The notes under the pieces: model-generated
Databases searched by the model: none
Seen by the model: the letters and a program-made list of their open reading frames with translations, nothing else
What the model was told of the DNA's origin: nothing
In this document: one piece after another, positions 54,555 to 63,728 of the stretch
Position numbering within the stretch: position 1 is the stretch's first letter
Layout: each line of letters begins with the position of its first letter
Assembly: GCF_018617385.1 (NCBI RefSeq)
Contig: NZ_JACSKA010000005.1
Span: 1-64,000, forward strand
Source: Exiguobacterium sp018617385
GTDB taxonomy: Bacteria > Bacillota > Bacilli > Exiguobacteriales > Exiguobacteriaceae
Direction of reading: 5' to 3'
DNA: 64,000 nt
Position numbers and translations under genes: made by a program

Positions 54555-54733
54555 AGCCGATTTTAGACAAATCAATCGACTAAAACAATTTTAAAGGAAA
54601 TATTATCCTTTAAAGGGCGTTATCTTCTAAAAATACTACAAAATCAATTAACTCTACAGAATAAATTAGGTGCGAACCCCTCTAGAAAATCATGTTCACT
54701 TTAGCTTCGCACGAATCGAAATCATCCCGAATT
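54555..54733 (-). promoter_or_regulatory. CRISPR leader
   Basis: 179 AT-rich bases between the newest repeat and cas2. It holds an inverted repeat TTTAAAGGA/TCCTTTAAA (54590-54614) and a stretch AGGTGCGAACC near 54670 that resembles part of the repeat. The pre-crRNA promoter should lie here, reading leftward; I could not fix its boxes. Confidence 0.7.
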
Positions 54734-55024
54734 TTAAAAAATGAGAGGACCTTCCAAATCTAAAGATTCTTTTACGCCCACATGCTCAACTTTAGAAGCA
54801 TGATGATTTCCTAATCGATAAAACCGAAGACTATCTCGTTCAATGTCTACAATTTCTTTTAGCCGTAATTTCAATGATGTAAATTCGGTTTGATCGACTA
54901 TACATTCAAATACACTATTTTGCACGCGTTGCCCATACTGTTGGCATACCTTGGCCACTTGACGAAGACGTCTCGTCCCACCAGGTGAAGTTGTATTGAC
55001 ATCATAGGTTACTAAAACAAGCAT
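54734..55024 (-). CDS. cas2: CRISPR-associated endonuclease Cas2
   Basis: 96 residues. The start MLVLVTYDVNT has the conserved metal-binding aspartate of the ferredoxin fold, and RRLRQVAKVCQQYGQRVQNSVFEC is the family helix and strand. It joins Cas1 in the spacer integration complex. Last cas gene, 10 bases after cas1. Confidence 0.96.
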   Translation of the reverse strand: MLVLVTYDVNTTSPGGTRRLRQVAKVCQQYGQRVQNSVFECIVDQTEFTSLKLRLKEIVDIERDSLRFYRLGNHHASKVEHVGVKESLDLEGPLIF

Positions 55025-55034
55025 TTTTCATCCC

Positions 55035-56066
55035 TCACTTATACAAGAAAGATGGGTATTCCTCTAAATCACCACGCAAATACCTTGCTAATAATAACGC
55101 TTGAGCATAGGGTACTAATCCCCACATCATCTTTTCTTTTAGATAGGGATGTTGAATCATTTCTTGTTTTTTCTTTTGCCAAGATGACAAAAACACTTTT
55201 CGTCCTTCTTCAGTCATTAGGATTGCACCGTTCTCTTTTTGAACAAAGTGTTTGGATTGTATTACTTTTAAGTTGATTAGCGAGAGGACGAAACGATCTG
55301 CATAAATCCCTCGCAACTCTTCCATCAAATCAAGCGCAAGAGAAATTCTCCCTGGTCGTTCGCGATGTAAAAAACCAACGTACGCATCTAACCCTACCGA
55401 TTCGAGTGCAGCGCTACAGTCTCGCGCTAATAAACTATAAGCAAAAGAAAGCATCGCATTGACGCGATCGAGTGGTGGTCGCTTTGAACGTCCCTTGAAG
55501 ATGAACTCTTCTTTTTGTTGAAGGATCATGTCATCAAATAATTGATTATAGTGAACAGCAACCTTCCCCTCAAGACCTCGTAATCTTTCTAAATCATCAC
55601 ACTGACGAATTTCAATTAGCTTATTCGATAAGTATTTTGAAATTTCTTTAAATCTCTCCACATCAACACGCATCGGGTAATCTCGTGTAACGCGCTCCAA
55701 CATCCATTTTTGGTTGTATACTTTACCAAGAATAAAATTCCTCGCTACAACGGCGGACTGACTCTCACAATCTGAGAGTCGATATTGCGTTTTACGCAAT
55801 ACTACGTTCCCTTTACTTTCTCCAATGACACGGGCTAAAAATCGTCCGTTCTTGGTCATAAATGTAATCGGGACGTTATGCTCCGCACAATATCCCATGA
55901 GCGCAGGACTCGCACCGGTATATCCGAAAGTAACAATTCCTTCAAGGTTGTGAAGAGGTACTCTTCCTAGAACTTCATCTTCTTTCCGTACTAGTACATT
56001 ACCGCCATCAAGCGCAAGATATGCATCTGACTGATTCACAAAAAGCGTATTTAATAATTTTTTCAA
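55035..56066 (-). CDS. cas1: CRISPR-associated integrase Cas1 (type I-C)
   Basis: 343 residues from a TTG start after GGAGGCTAAAAGA. The metal ligands of the helical domain are the glutamate in RGLEGKVAVHY, the histidine in VGFLHRERPGR and the acidic residue in LALDLMEELR. The protein catalyses spacer insertion with Cas2. Overlaps cas4 by 4 bases. Confidence 0.97.
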   Translation of the reverse strand: MKKLLNTLFVNQSDAYLALDGGNVLVRKEDEVLGRVPLHNLEGIVTFGYTGASPALMGYCAEHNVPITFMTKNGRFLARVIGESKGNVVLRKTQYRLSDCESQSAVVARNFILGKVYNQKWMLERVTRDYPMRVDVERFKEISKYLSNKLIEIRQCDDLERLRGLEGKVAVHYNQLFDDMILQQKEEFIFKGRSKRPPLDRVNAMLSFAYSLLARDCSAALESVGLDAYVGFLHRERPGRISLALDLMEELRGIYADRFVLSLINLKVIQSKHFVQKENGAILMTEEGRKVFLSSWQKKKQEMIQHPYLKEKMMWGLVPYAQALLLARYLRGDLEEYPSFLYK

Positions 56067-56722
56067 TCTTTTAGCCTCCTCTCCAAATATGTTGTTACAC
56101 TTTCTCGAACCATCAATTCAGGTAAACAAACATTTTGAAGGGAGCAACTTTTGCAATGCGGCCCTGTTTTTACACGAGGTGTATAGCGCGTTCGATAATA
56201 ATCATTCATCCTACTTACAATCTTTCTTACTTCGTCTTTCAATGCATCTGACAGAATGACCTGATGACGATGCTTTGTTTCATGATAATAAAGATAACCT
56301 TCATCAATCGTGCATAAAAACATCTCTTCTAGACAAATGGCTTGAGCAGCTAACTGCAATTCGTCTTCTTTCCCCACCTTCGGCTTTCCTCTTTTATACT
56401 CAACAGGGATGGGCCGATACAGACCAGGGGTTCCATGCAACGAAACCCCTGTCGGATGTTCAACAAATTCAACCACATCACATTGACCGCTAATGTTTAG
56501 CGATTCCGACTTGACTGCCATTCCTCTAACAGTCAACTTATCTTTTCGCTTCTCTCGAACATAAGGATCATCGGCTTTTTGATGTAAATGCTGACCTTCC
56601 ACTGTACGGACGTTTTCTTCCCACTGTTGTTCAATATGAATCAGTGCCCATTGTCGAGGACAAAATTGAAAGTGCTGAATTCCTGACAACAATAAATAGG
56701 AATCATCTTGTTTATAGTCCAT
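56063..56722 (-). CDS. cas4: CRISPR-associated exonuclease Cas4
   Basis: 219 residues. The RecB-type nuclease motif is IPVEYKRGKPK; four cysteines for an iron-sulphur cluster lie in FCPRQW near the N terminus and CKSCSLQNVC near the C terminus. Cas4 trims prespacers and helps select the PAM. Overlaps cas7 and cas1. Confidence 0.95.
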   Translation of the reverse strand: MDYKQDDSYLLLSGIQHFQFCPRQWALIHIEQQWEENVRTVEGQHLHQKADDPYVREKRKDKLTVRGMAVKSESLNISGQCDVVEFVEHPTGVSLHGTPGLYRPIPVEYKRGKPKVGKEDELQLAAQAICLEEMFLCTIDEGYLYYHETKHRHQVILSDALKDEVRKIVSRMNDYYRTRYTPRVKTGPHCKSCSLQNVCLPELMVRESVTTYLERRLKD

Positions 56723-57566
56723 CTATCACTTCAGGTTCTAATCCATCCAGTGGAGTGACTTGAATGTCGTAATCCGAAAAATCTTTTGGTTCATCAGTTG
56801 TCGGTCGCACTGTAACCGAACGATGAACTTTAGCGGAAGAGTACTGACCTAATTTCGAGTTATGTTCCCACCAATACACTTTATGCACTTCCATACTTCC
56901 TTCAGGGCGAGCCGAAGAAGCATCGTTTTCAAATAGCGATACTAGTACCTGTTTTAATTTTTCAGCGTCTTCTATCGTGAAATTCGTCTTTTCAGCAAGT
57001 TGAGTATTAATACTCCCGTTCAATACGTATAATCCATGATCTACACGATGCTTCATCCCCATTGTATCTGAACCACGATCTTTCCCACTTTCAGAGTTCA
57101 CGCTTTTTGTAATTTGCATACTTGTCACATCAATCGGAGCAACACTTGTGGCTGTATGGATAGAAACTGGACCTCTAACACCAATTGACACCCCAGATTT
57201 ATCTCCTTTAAAAGCGAACACTTGTCCGAATGAACGTACATCCATCCAAGTGGCACAAGCTTCTTTGGCAAACAATTCACCCATTCCTTTTCCTTTCATT
57301 AATTTCTTCAAATCCTCATTAGCTTCTGCACGCGCACGCAGACTATCAAACTCATCAACACGACGATCGTTCGATTGCACGAAAATGGATTCGCCCATAT
57401 CTTGTAATCGGTTACGAATTTTCCGTTTGATGGCCACATCAGAAATTTCACCGTAACCGTCGTAGTTTTGTCGTGGGCGGTTACCGTTCAAGGGATCTCC
57501 GTTAGGATTTGCTTTTGACACAGATAAAATGACTGTAAAATCGATTTTGTGATCTAACGTGTTCAT
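56712..57566 (-). CDS. cas7c: Type I-C Cascade backbone protein Cas7 (Csd2)
   Basis: 284 residues. The N-terminal signature is ILSVSKANPNGDPLNGNRPR; the glycine-rich part later reads GMKHRVDHGLYVLNGSIN. Several copies coat the crRNA in the type I-C complex. The start overlaps the end of cas8c by 4 bases. Confidence 0.96.
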   Translation of the reverse strand: MNTLDHKIDFTVILSVSKANPNGDPLNGNRPRQNYDGYGEISDVAIKRKIRNRLQDMGESIFVQSNDRRVDEFDSLRARAEANEDLKKLMKGKGMGELFAKEACATWMDVRSFGQVFAFKGDKSGVSIGVRGPVSIHTATSVAPIDVTSMQITKSVNSESGKDRGSDTMGMKHRVDHGLYVLNGSINTQLAEKTNFTIEDAEKLKQVLVSLFENDASSARPEGSMEVHKVYWWEHNSKLGQYSSAKVHRSVTVRPTTDEPKDFSDYDIQVTPLDGLEPEVIDGL

Positions 57567-59440
57567 ACTTCAACACTCTCCTCTTCTGATGGGTTCACTA
57601 CTTCTTTCTTTTGATAAAGGTCATGACGTTGGCTATAAAAACCTAACAAATACCGTTCTGACAACGGCTTATTCGTGAAGTCTTTTGGATCAATTTGTGA
57701 ACCTACCTCATCGATTTGACTATTGATGTAGGTGATTTTCCCACCTAATTTCGCCTGATAAGGCTGAAGTGCACTTTGAATCGTTAACCATGTCCGAGCT
57801 GGCTTTTGAGAAAATGCATTCATGTATCGGATGGCATTAGTGGCACGATTTTCACGTTGTTCTTTTAGCGCCTTCCTTTCTAAGTAGTCAGCAAGTGCCA
57901 ATAAGCGTCCAAATAAATAGTCACGATCTGTTGATTCACGATCTAAAGCCACATTCATCCCTTCTTTCTTATTAATCACTCCACAAGCAATCTGTAGCGT
58001 TTTTTCCCATTCCCACTTCTCCATCCCGACCGGATTAGACGCTCGTTGCATCAAACATCGTCGAATATCATCCGGAATTCGTCTCTCATCCACGACCGAC
58101 GGTAGAAGACGCTCAACAGTCGCTTTAATCAATTGGTCATTCGCATGTGTTCCATATGCCATCGTCGCAATATCTTTTAAAGCTGGCGCACCAGTAAAAG
58201 TACGAATATTCCCTTCCTGATCCTTATAGGTATACTCCCATGGATTGTGCGTATGCCATCTCTCTAGTCGTTCAAAATAGTGTTCTTGATCAAAGGAACG
58301 ATAATACAGAATAGCAAGTCGGCCTGTTGTGGCAGCATCCATCATCAAAATGTTTACCTTTTGGCGTGGTAACACTCTTTTGTATCCGAGTAACGATTCA
58401 GAAAAAGCTCTAGCACCTTCTAAATTCGTATCTGTTTTGCTTGTTACTTCATCTTGAAAAAATGATGATAAAGAAAACGTTGATTCAATCGCGTTAGGTA
58501 AACGAGTTTCTTGAACTCCCCAAATCAAAAAGATACGTTGATCAATTTTTATTCCTTGCTTTAAAATCAACCATTTTAGAGCATTATGAGCTTTTTGCGA
58601 TACTTCATAGCTAATCGTCGCCGCCTCTGTTGCTTTATCAAATCGACCTCGAAATGTAAATCCGCTGCTGTCATTTGATGAAATCAACTTCGCTTTATCA
58701 CCTGCATTTCGTATCTTATTCGCATGTTTTGTCGTTCCTATTGAACGGTTTCCTGTAACAAAACATAAGCTCGACTCTCGTTCTTTACTTTCGTAGTAGG
58801 AGATAAATGATTGATAGAATTGAGCATCATTCCACGTTTCTTTGTTCAACTCATTTACTGAATGCACATTAAAACGAATGAAAGCTCCTTCCACACCGCT
58901 CGAAATAACAGAATATATGTCTGGTTTGTCGTCTTTTCCATCCCACGTCCATTTCAGAGTCCCGTCATCATTTAAAAACAGTTTTTCTGACATTACTAAA
59001 TCTTCAATCAGACAACCTTTTACCAAATAGTTATAGATACTCTTCAAGCGATCGAAACCAAATGGAGATTCGGACCACTCTTTTAAGTTACGAATGTACG
59101 CACTATATGCATTATCGTTTTTATAACTACCACCATACTTCTCGTAGTCTCCAGCGACGTAAGGTAATTTGTCATGTAATGGATAAGGAGCAACAACGAT
59201 CCCTGCTCGACCTGCGGAATCTTCTGTACACGGAATCAATGTGTTTCCCTGTCCTTTAGGAATTACTTCCGCAGAATGAAACTCACCTTCGGGCGTAATG
59301 TGGACCGTGATATGTGCCGTTTGAGTAGTATGAGACACTGGTAGTAATGTAAATGTCTGTCCTTCCCAACGAGTACTGAGTTCCCCGACCTCGTCAAGAT
59401 GCTCATTATATGTTTCGTATAGCTGTTGCCACACGCTCAT
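57563..59440 (-). CDS. cas8c: Type I-C Cascade large subunit Cas8c (Csd1)
   Basis: 625 residues, within the family range. Recognised by position and by FVTGNRSIGTTKHANKIRNAGDKAKLIS and by SNDSSGFTFRGRF; the segment SQKAHNALKWLI is typical of Csd1. It recognises the PAM and recruits Cas3; in type I-C a small Cas11 subunit is made from an internal start within this gene, which I did not locate. The ATG follows AGGAGGTGATTTT. Confidence 0.94.
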   Translation of the reverse strand: MSVWQQLYETYNEHLDEVGELSTRWEGQTFTLLPVSHTTQTAHITVHITPEGEFHSAEVIPKGQGNTLIPCTEDSAGRAGIVVAPYPLHDKLPYVAGDYEKYGGSYKNDNAYSAYIRNLKEWSESPFGFDRLKSIYNYLVKGCLIEDLVMSEKLFLNDDGTLKWTWDGKDDKPDIYSVISSGVEGAFIRFNVHSVNELNKETWNDAQFYQSFISYYESKERESSLCFVTGNRSIGTTKHANKIRNAGDKAKLISSNDSSGFTFRGRFDKATEAATISYEVSQKAHNALKWLILKQGIKIDQRIFLIWGVQETRLPNAIESTFSLSSFFQDEVTSKTDTNLEGARAFSESLLGYKRVLPRQKVNILMMDAATTGRLAILYYRSFDQEHYFERLERWHTHNPWEYTYKDQEGNIRTFTGAPALKDIATMAYGTHANDQLIKATVERLLPSVVDERRIPDDIRRCLMQRASNPVGMEKWEWEKTLQIACGVINKKEGMNVALDRESTDRDYLFGRLLALADYLERKALKEQRENRATNAIRYMNAFSQKPARTWLTIQSALQPYQAKLGGKITYINSQIDEVGSQIDPKDFTNKPLSERYLLGFYSQRHDLYQKKEVVNPSEEESVEV

Positions 59441-59451
59441 AAAATCACCTC

Positions 59452-60150
59452 CTATAGACTTTCATATGTTAATTCCACATCTTCAATGTTCATTTCCGAA
59501 AATTCTTTCGGCTTCATTTTTTTAATCGATTGAATTTGAGAACACTCTTCTGGTCTTAAAAAAGTAATCACTCCATTTTTCATTTCCGGTTTCCACAAAC
59601 GTACCGCTAGTTCGTCAACTCCCGTTTCATCAGGATAATTAAACCCGTGTACCATCGTCCCAAAATGAAGATCAACTCCATCGTAAAAACTATCTCCTTC
59701 GTCAAAGTGAATCGGCTCCACATATGCTTGACACTCTCTTGCTCCAAGGAAAATATCACGACGTCCGCCTGCTTCAAGTGAACGTTTTAGAATGGCGTAA
59801 TGTTTTCCTTCGTTTCTATCAAAAGCTAAATCAGGGCGATGTTCATTAAATTCAAAATGTGCTTTGACGTGATAACATACGTCTTTCAAATAGGTGTAAT
59901 GGGCTAATGAATTACCTCCTCCGTACTCAATCGGTCGCATCCCTTTTGACTCCATTTTGATTGGATTCATAATCCGAATCGCATCGACTACCATGACAAT
60001 CGTCGGTTTCCAATAAATCGACTCGACGATCCCTTTGATTGCTTGATAAGTCGGTATTTGATACGACATTTTTTCACCACCTAACTTCGTCAAAGGATCG
60101 GTGAACAGCGCATAGTTCCCGTACACTTTAAATTCAATCGAGTTTCGCAT
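59452..60150 (-). CDS. cas5c: Cas5c (Cas5d), crRNA-processing endonuclease
   Basis: 232 residues. In type I-C this Cas5 replaces Cas6 and cuts the pre-crRNA. The residues equivalent to the catalytic triad of the Bacillus halodurans enzyme are present at the same numbers: Tyr46 (in VESIYWKP) and Lys116-His117 (in NEGKHYAI). The family glycine-rich N-terminal part is NYALFTDPLTKLGGEKMSY. The ATG follows GGAGAGTATC. Confidence 0.95.
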   Translation of the reverse strand: MRNSIEFKVYGNYALFTDPLTKLGGEKMSYQIPTYQAIKGIVESIYWKPTIVMVVDAIRIMNPIKMESKGMRPIEYGGGNSLAHYTYLKDVCYHVKAHFEFNEHRPDLAFDRNEGKHYAILKRSLEAGGRRDIFLGARECQAYVEPIHFDEGDSFYDGVDLHFGTMVHGFNYPDETGVDELAVRLWKPEMKNGVITFLRPEECSQIQSIKKMKPKEFSEMNIEDVELTYESL

Positions 60151-60166
60151 GATACTCTCCTTCCGT

Positions 60167-62500
60167 TCAAATCATTAAATTTTGCATCTCTGAATCTTGT
60201 GATAGATTCAAGCCAAACTGTTTGTCATAAGCACTTTCATGTAAAGCAAGTACTTGACCATCGAGTAACGTCATAAGACCGTCTGTTCTCTCAAGATTTT
60301 GTATCTCATGAGCATATAAACCGATGGAATATTGTTGAGATTCTTTTAGCCATTGCCTTGCCTGTTCCCAACTAATGTCGCCATTCAAATGAGCAATGAG
60401 TTCTTCCCCTTTTTCCGTATACGGAACGAGCACATCTGTTGTTAACTCATCAATGACTTGAAAGTGGTCAGCGACCGTACGATGTCGCGCAGTTAACAGT
60501 GATTGCTTTTCGTTATTATTCTCGCTCATGTCAAAAAGCATAGGAGCCAAACATTGACTAGTTTTTATCGGATAATCCAATTCAGATTCACGAACCTGAT
60601 AAAATTCTGTAAAATATCTTCTCATCGCAGCTGGTGAGAGCAAGTTACCATCATAAGCACCCGAATCTCTTTTCAAATCTACTATCATCCGCTTTACAAT
60701 TTGTTGTCCTTTTTCAATGTCAGTTAATTTCGATACATCCTCCTCGATATGATTGACTACATAAACTGTGCTGATCTCTAATTCACCATGGCGGTTACAA
60801 CGACCGGCGGCCTGTGCAATGGAATCTAGTCCTGCATAGGAACGGATAACACAAGGGAAGCTGACGTCCACCCCAGCCTCAATCAATTGTGTACTAACAC
60901 AAACTACACGTTTATTTGCCTTCAATCGCTCAGTTATCCTTTTCAAAAGATCTTTACGGTGAGCCGCACACATCGAAGTGCTAAGATGAAACAACTCTTC
61001 TTCCTGAAATGTCGTTTTTAGTGATTCGTATAACTTTCTGACAACTGGTTTTGTATTCAAAATAACGAGAATACTCTTATGTTCAGCTGCTCGATTTTGA
61101 AGTAATATACTTAGTTTTTCCGTGTCATACTCTTCTACCAACACTTCCAGTTCTGTTCGTTTGAAAGAATTCGATACCATGGGAAGATTGGAAATAATCT
61201 CACCATCGTTAACAAGTCGACGTTTAACAAAATCGAGAGCCGGCTGTGTCGCGGTACATAATAGGACACTTGAGTTCATCCCATTTTTCAAATAATTTAA
61301 GGATTCATTGAATAATGACACGCACTTCGTCGGGACTTTTTGTACTTCATCGAAAATGATGACTGCGTCACTTAGATGATGCATACGCCGCGTGTTTCGA
61401 TTTCCTTTCGCATAAAACGTATTCAAATATTGAACCATCGTCGTGAAAATAATTGGAGCATCCCAATTGTCTTTTGCTAAATTTAGTTTTGCTTGGAGAT
61501 TGATTTCATCATCAGAAAAATCATCTGATTGAATTACATTAGAATGATGCTCAACAACTTCTTGTGTGTTTAAGACATCGCGAGTAACTTGAGCGTTTTG
61601 CTCGATGATTGTGGTGAATGGAACAACGTAAATAATGCGTTGTTTGTTATAAAAAATTGAATGATGGAGTGCGTATCTGAGACTAGCCAGTGTTTTACCG
61701 CCACCTGTCGGAATCGACAAGGTATAAATACCACTTGGTTGCTTGGCATGTTCCCTACATTGATCGGACATTTGTTGTCTTAACAGATTAATCGGTGTAT
61801 CCGAGGACTTCTTCCCTAAATGAGAAATATAATCTTCTAACCGTTGCATATACACTGTAAAGTCACTCATAAGAGTGTATTCTGGTTGATTTGTTTCAAA
61901 CTGTCGCGTATTTGTTCGATCGGCATCTAACAACACGCTAAATATAAACTTGGTCAAGAAAGTGGAAACCGATGTGTTCTGACCTACTCTTTTAAAGTAT
62001 TCGAGCATTTCTAAATGAGCTGATTCAACATATCGATTTAAATCAGACTCAGACATCACTTCATCAAAGAAGCGATATTTACAGAGTTCATATTCTTCAA
62101 GCGCTTTCATTTCGACTCGTTTTAAAAACGGAGACTCTTCTCCTGATACATAGTCATGCAGATTACCATGATGTGAGATGATTGCGTTGCTAACTATTTC
62201 TGCTAGCAATTGCTTCGTTACACTCGTACCTTTCAACATGTCAAAAAGCAAACGCCCCCCAGCAGTCGCATGATCGACTTCTCCACGAGTTACTTTTTCT
62301 CCAGCGGTAGCCCTACGTATATAACCTTGAAACGCATCACTATACTTTCCTAGGTCATGCAATAAAGCAGCCAGACCACAAACTTTAGAAATTCTTAAAG
62401 GGTTCCCCCACTTTTCGGCAAGTCCTTGAGCATCCAACAAGTGCTCTTTGACAGTTTGAATCGCATGGTCAGATGATCGAACGTGTGCAATGTAATCCAC
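60167..62500 (-). CDS. cas3: CRISPR-associated nuclease-helicase Cas3
   Basis: 777 residues from a GTG after AAAGGGTGAG. The HD nuclease domain has His48-Asp49 in LLHDLGKYSDAF, then VDHATAGGRLL and IISHHGN. The superfamily 2 helicase has Walker A LSIPTGGGKTLASLRYA, DEVQ in VIIFDEVQKVP, STQLIEAGVDVSFP and QAAGRCNRHGE. It degrades the DNA marked by the type I-C Cascade complex. First gene of the cas operon. All motifs are intact, so interference should be functional. Confidence 0.96.
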   Translation of the reverse strand: MDYIAHVRSSDHAIQTVKEHLLDAQGLAEKWGNPLRISKVCGLAALLHDLGKYSDAFQGYIRRATAGEKVTRGEVDHATAGGRLLFDMLKGTSVTKQLLAEIVSNAIISHHGNLHDYVSGEESPFLKRVEMKALEEYELCKYRFFDEVMSESDLNRYVESAHLEMLEYFKRVGQNTSVSTFLTKFIFSVLLDADRTNTRQFETNQPEYTLMSDFTVYMQRLEDYISHLGKKSSDTPINLLRQQMSDQCREHAKQPSGIYTLSIPTGGGKTLASLRYALHHSIFYNKQRIIYVVPFTTIIEQNAQVTRDVLNTQEVVEHHSNVIQSDDFSDDEINLQAKLNLAKDNWDAPIIFTTMVQYLNTFYAKGNRNTRRMHHLSDAVIIFDEVQKVPTKCVSLFNESLNYLKNGMNSSVLLCTATQPALDFVKRRLVNDGEIISNLPMVSNSFKRTELEVLVEEYDTEKLSILLQNRAAEHKSILVILNTKPVVRKLYESLKTTFQEEELFHLSTSMCAAHRKDLLKRITERLKANKRVVCVSTQLIEAGVDVSFPCVIRSYAGLDSIAQAAGRCNRHGELEISTVYVVNHIEEDVSKLTDIEKGQQIVKRMIVDLKRDSGAYDGNLLSPAAMRRYFTEFYQVRESELDYPIKTSQCLAPMLFDMSENNNEKQSLLTARHRTVADHFQVIDELTTDVLVPYTEKGEELIAHLNGDISWEQARQWLKESQQYSIGLYAHEIQNLERTDGLMTLLDGQVLALHESAYDKQFGLNLSQDSEMQNLMI

Positions 62501-62893
62501 TCTCTCACCCTTTCTTTAGACCTATTATTTGTTCAACACGTTAGGGCTCAATACCTCTTCATTTTATTACATTATTTTACTTAAGGTGGGTACTTTTTCT
62601 TATTAGGTTTTATTTCTACACTTTAATGTAGATTCACTAAAATCCACAAAAAAAACGAATCGCATCGAAACTCGGTCTCTTAACACTCTGGTTTTTTACC
62701 GTCACACATACTTACATCAAGCTCAATTTAAACTGATAAGCTCTATACACATCATTTCCTCCTATTTCTTTATACGTTTACTAAATACAAGAATGAATGT
62801 ATTCGGTATAAAATAATCATTATAAAAATGGGTCAACCTTACTTTTTAATGGTATTATTTCTCAATGGATAAAATTCGTTTAGGAGGGTACAT
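62501..62893. other. Intergenic region between cas3 and glucosaminidase gene
   Basis: 393 AT-rich bases between divergent genes. It should hold both promoters, but no pair of boxes is convincing. A small inverted repeat CTACA-CTTTAA-TGTAG lies at 62616-62631 and could be an operator. No gene is visible. Confidence 0.6.
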
Positions 62894-63520
62894 ATGATGA
62901 AAAAAGTGTTTAGCTTGATGATCGCATTTCTGCTGATCACATCTTCTCTTATCTCGACCGCATCAATCGTTGAGGCGGCCCCGAAGAAGCAGAATCGTGC
63001 TATTATGGGAGTATCGGCTTTGACTCCGCAACAAATGGCGGATTACGTAAAAAAGAAGAATCCTCGTGATGTCCGGCTCGCGAAAACGTCTGTCGAAGAT
63101 TTGGCGAAACTCTTCGTCATCATCGGCGCTAAGGAAGGTGTTCGTGGGGATGTTGCATTCGCACAAGCATTGAAAGAGACCGGTTATTTCCGTTACGGTG
63201 GCGATGTCCTTCCGAAGCAGCATAACTACTCTGGAATCGGGACGACTGGAAATGGTGTAAAAGGTCACTTTTTCCGTTCCCCACAACAAGGGGTGACTGC
63301 TCAAATTCAGCATCTAAAAGCATACGCTTCAAACGATGCACTGAACACGAAACAAGTCGACCCACGCTTCCATCTCGTCAAGCGAGGCTCTGCGAAAACG
63401 TGGCCATCTCTTCACCAAAAATGGGCCATGCAGCCGAAAGGAAATTACGGGACCGAGATTCTTTCGATTTATCAAGAAATGTCGAAAACACCAAAACGTG
63501 TCGCTAAAGCAAAACGATGA
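62894..63520 (+). CDS. Secreted N-acetylglucosaminidase (LytG-like)
   Basis: 208 residues. Signal peptide MMKKVFSLMIAFLLITSSLISTA, with probable cleavage near VEAA. The glucosaminidase domain has IGAKEGVRGDVAFAQALKETGYFRYG, with the catalytic glutamate in LKETGYF, and NYSGIGTTGNGVKGHFF. The C terminus is basic. It cuts peptidoglycan glycan strands outside the cell. The start follows TAGGAGGGTACAT. Confidence 0.9.
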   Translation: MMKKVFSLMIAFLLITSSLISTASIVEAAPKKQNRAIMGVSALTPQQMADYVKKKNPRDVRLAKTSVEDLAKLFVIIGAKEGVRGDVAFAQALKETGYFRYGGDVLPKQHNYSGIGTTGNGVKGHFFRSPQQGVTAQIQHLKAYASNDALNTKQVDPRFHLVKRGSAKTWPSLHQKWAMQPKGNYGTEILSIYQEMSKTPKRVAKAKR

Positions 63521-63542
63521 GGAAATGTAGGGGTGAAAGAAC

Positions 63543-63620
63543 GTGACGTGCAAACAAGTTAGACTCGCGAGCGGAATCGCATTATTCGTGACCGGCGTGA
63601 TGTTGTTACTCAAACGCTAA
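63543..63620 (+). CDS. 25-residue membrane peptide
   Basis: A GTG start after AGGGGTGAAAGAAC gives MTCKQVRLASGI then ALFVTGVMLLLKR, a single membrane segment with basic ends. It starts 22 bases after the glucosaminidase stop and a terminator follows at once, so it may be co-expressed. Its short length means that coding status rests on the ribosome binding site and position only. Confidence 0.45.
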   Translation: MTCKQVRLASGIALFVTGVMLLLKR

Positions 63621-63621
63621 T

Positions 63622-63657
63622 GAGCATTTCGGACAATGGTCCGAGTGCTTTTTTTTT
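63622..63657 (+). terminator. Terminator after the glucosaminidase unit
   Basis: GCATTTCGGAC and GTCCGAGTGC form an imperfect stem around AATG, followed by nine T residues. Confidence 0.85.
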
Positions 63658-63678
63658 GAGGTTATTTGCTCGACACAA

Positions 63679-63709
63679 AAAGTCGCAGCCTTTTATGAGC
63701 CACGACTTT
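63679..63709 (-). terminator. Possible terminator of the histidine kinase gene
   Basis: AAAGTCG and CGACTTT pair over a 17-base loop on the minus strand, followed by TTGTG. The stem is short. Confidence 0.4.
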
Positions 63710-63728
63710 CAAAATGAAGGACAGCTAT

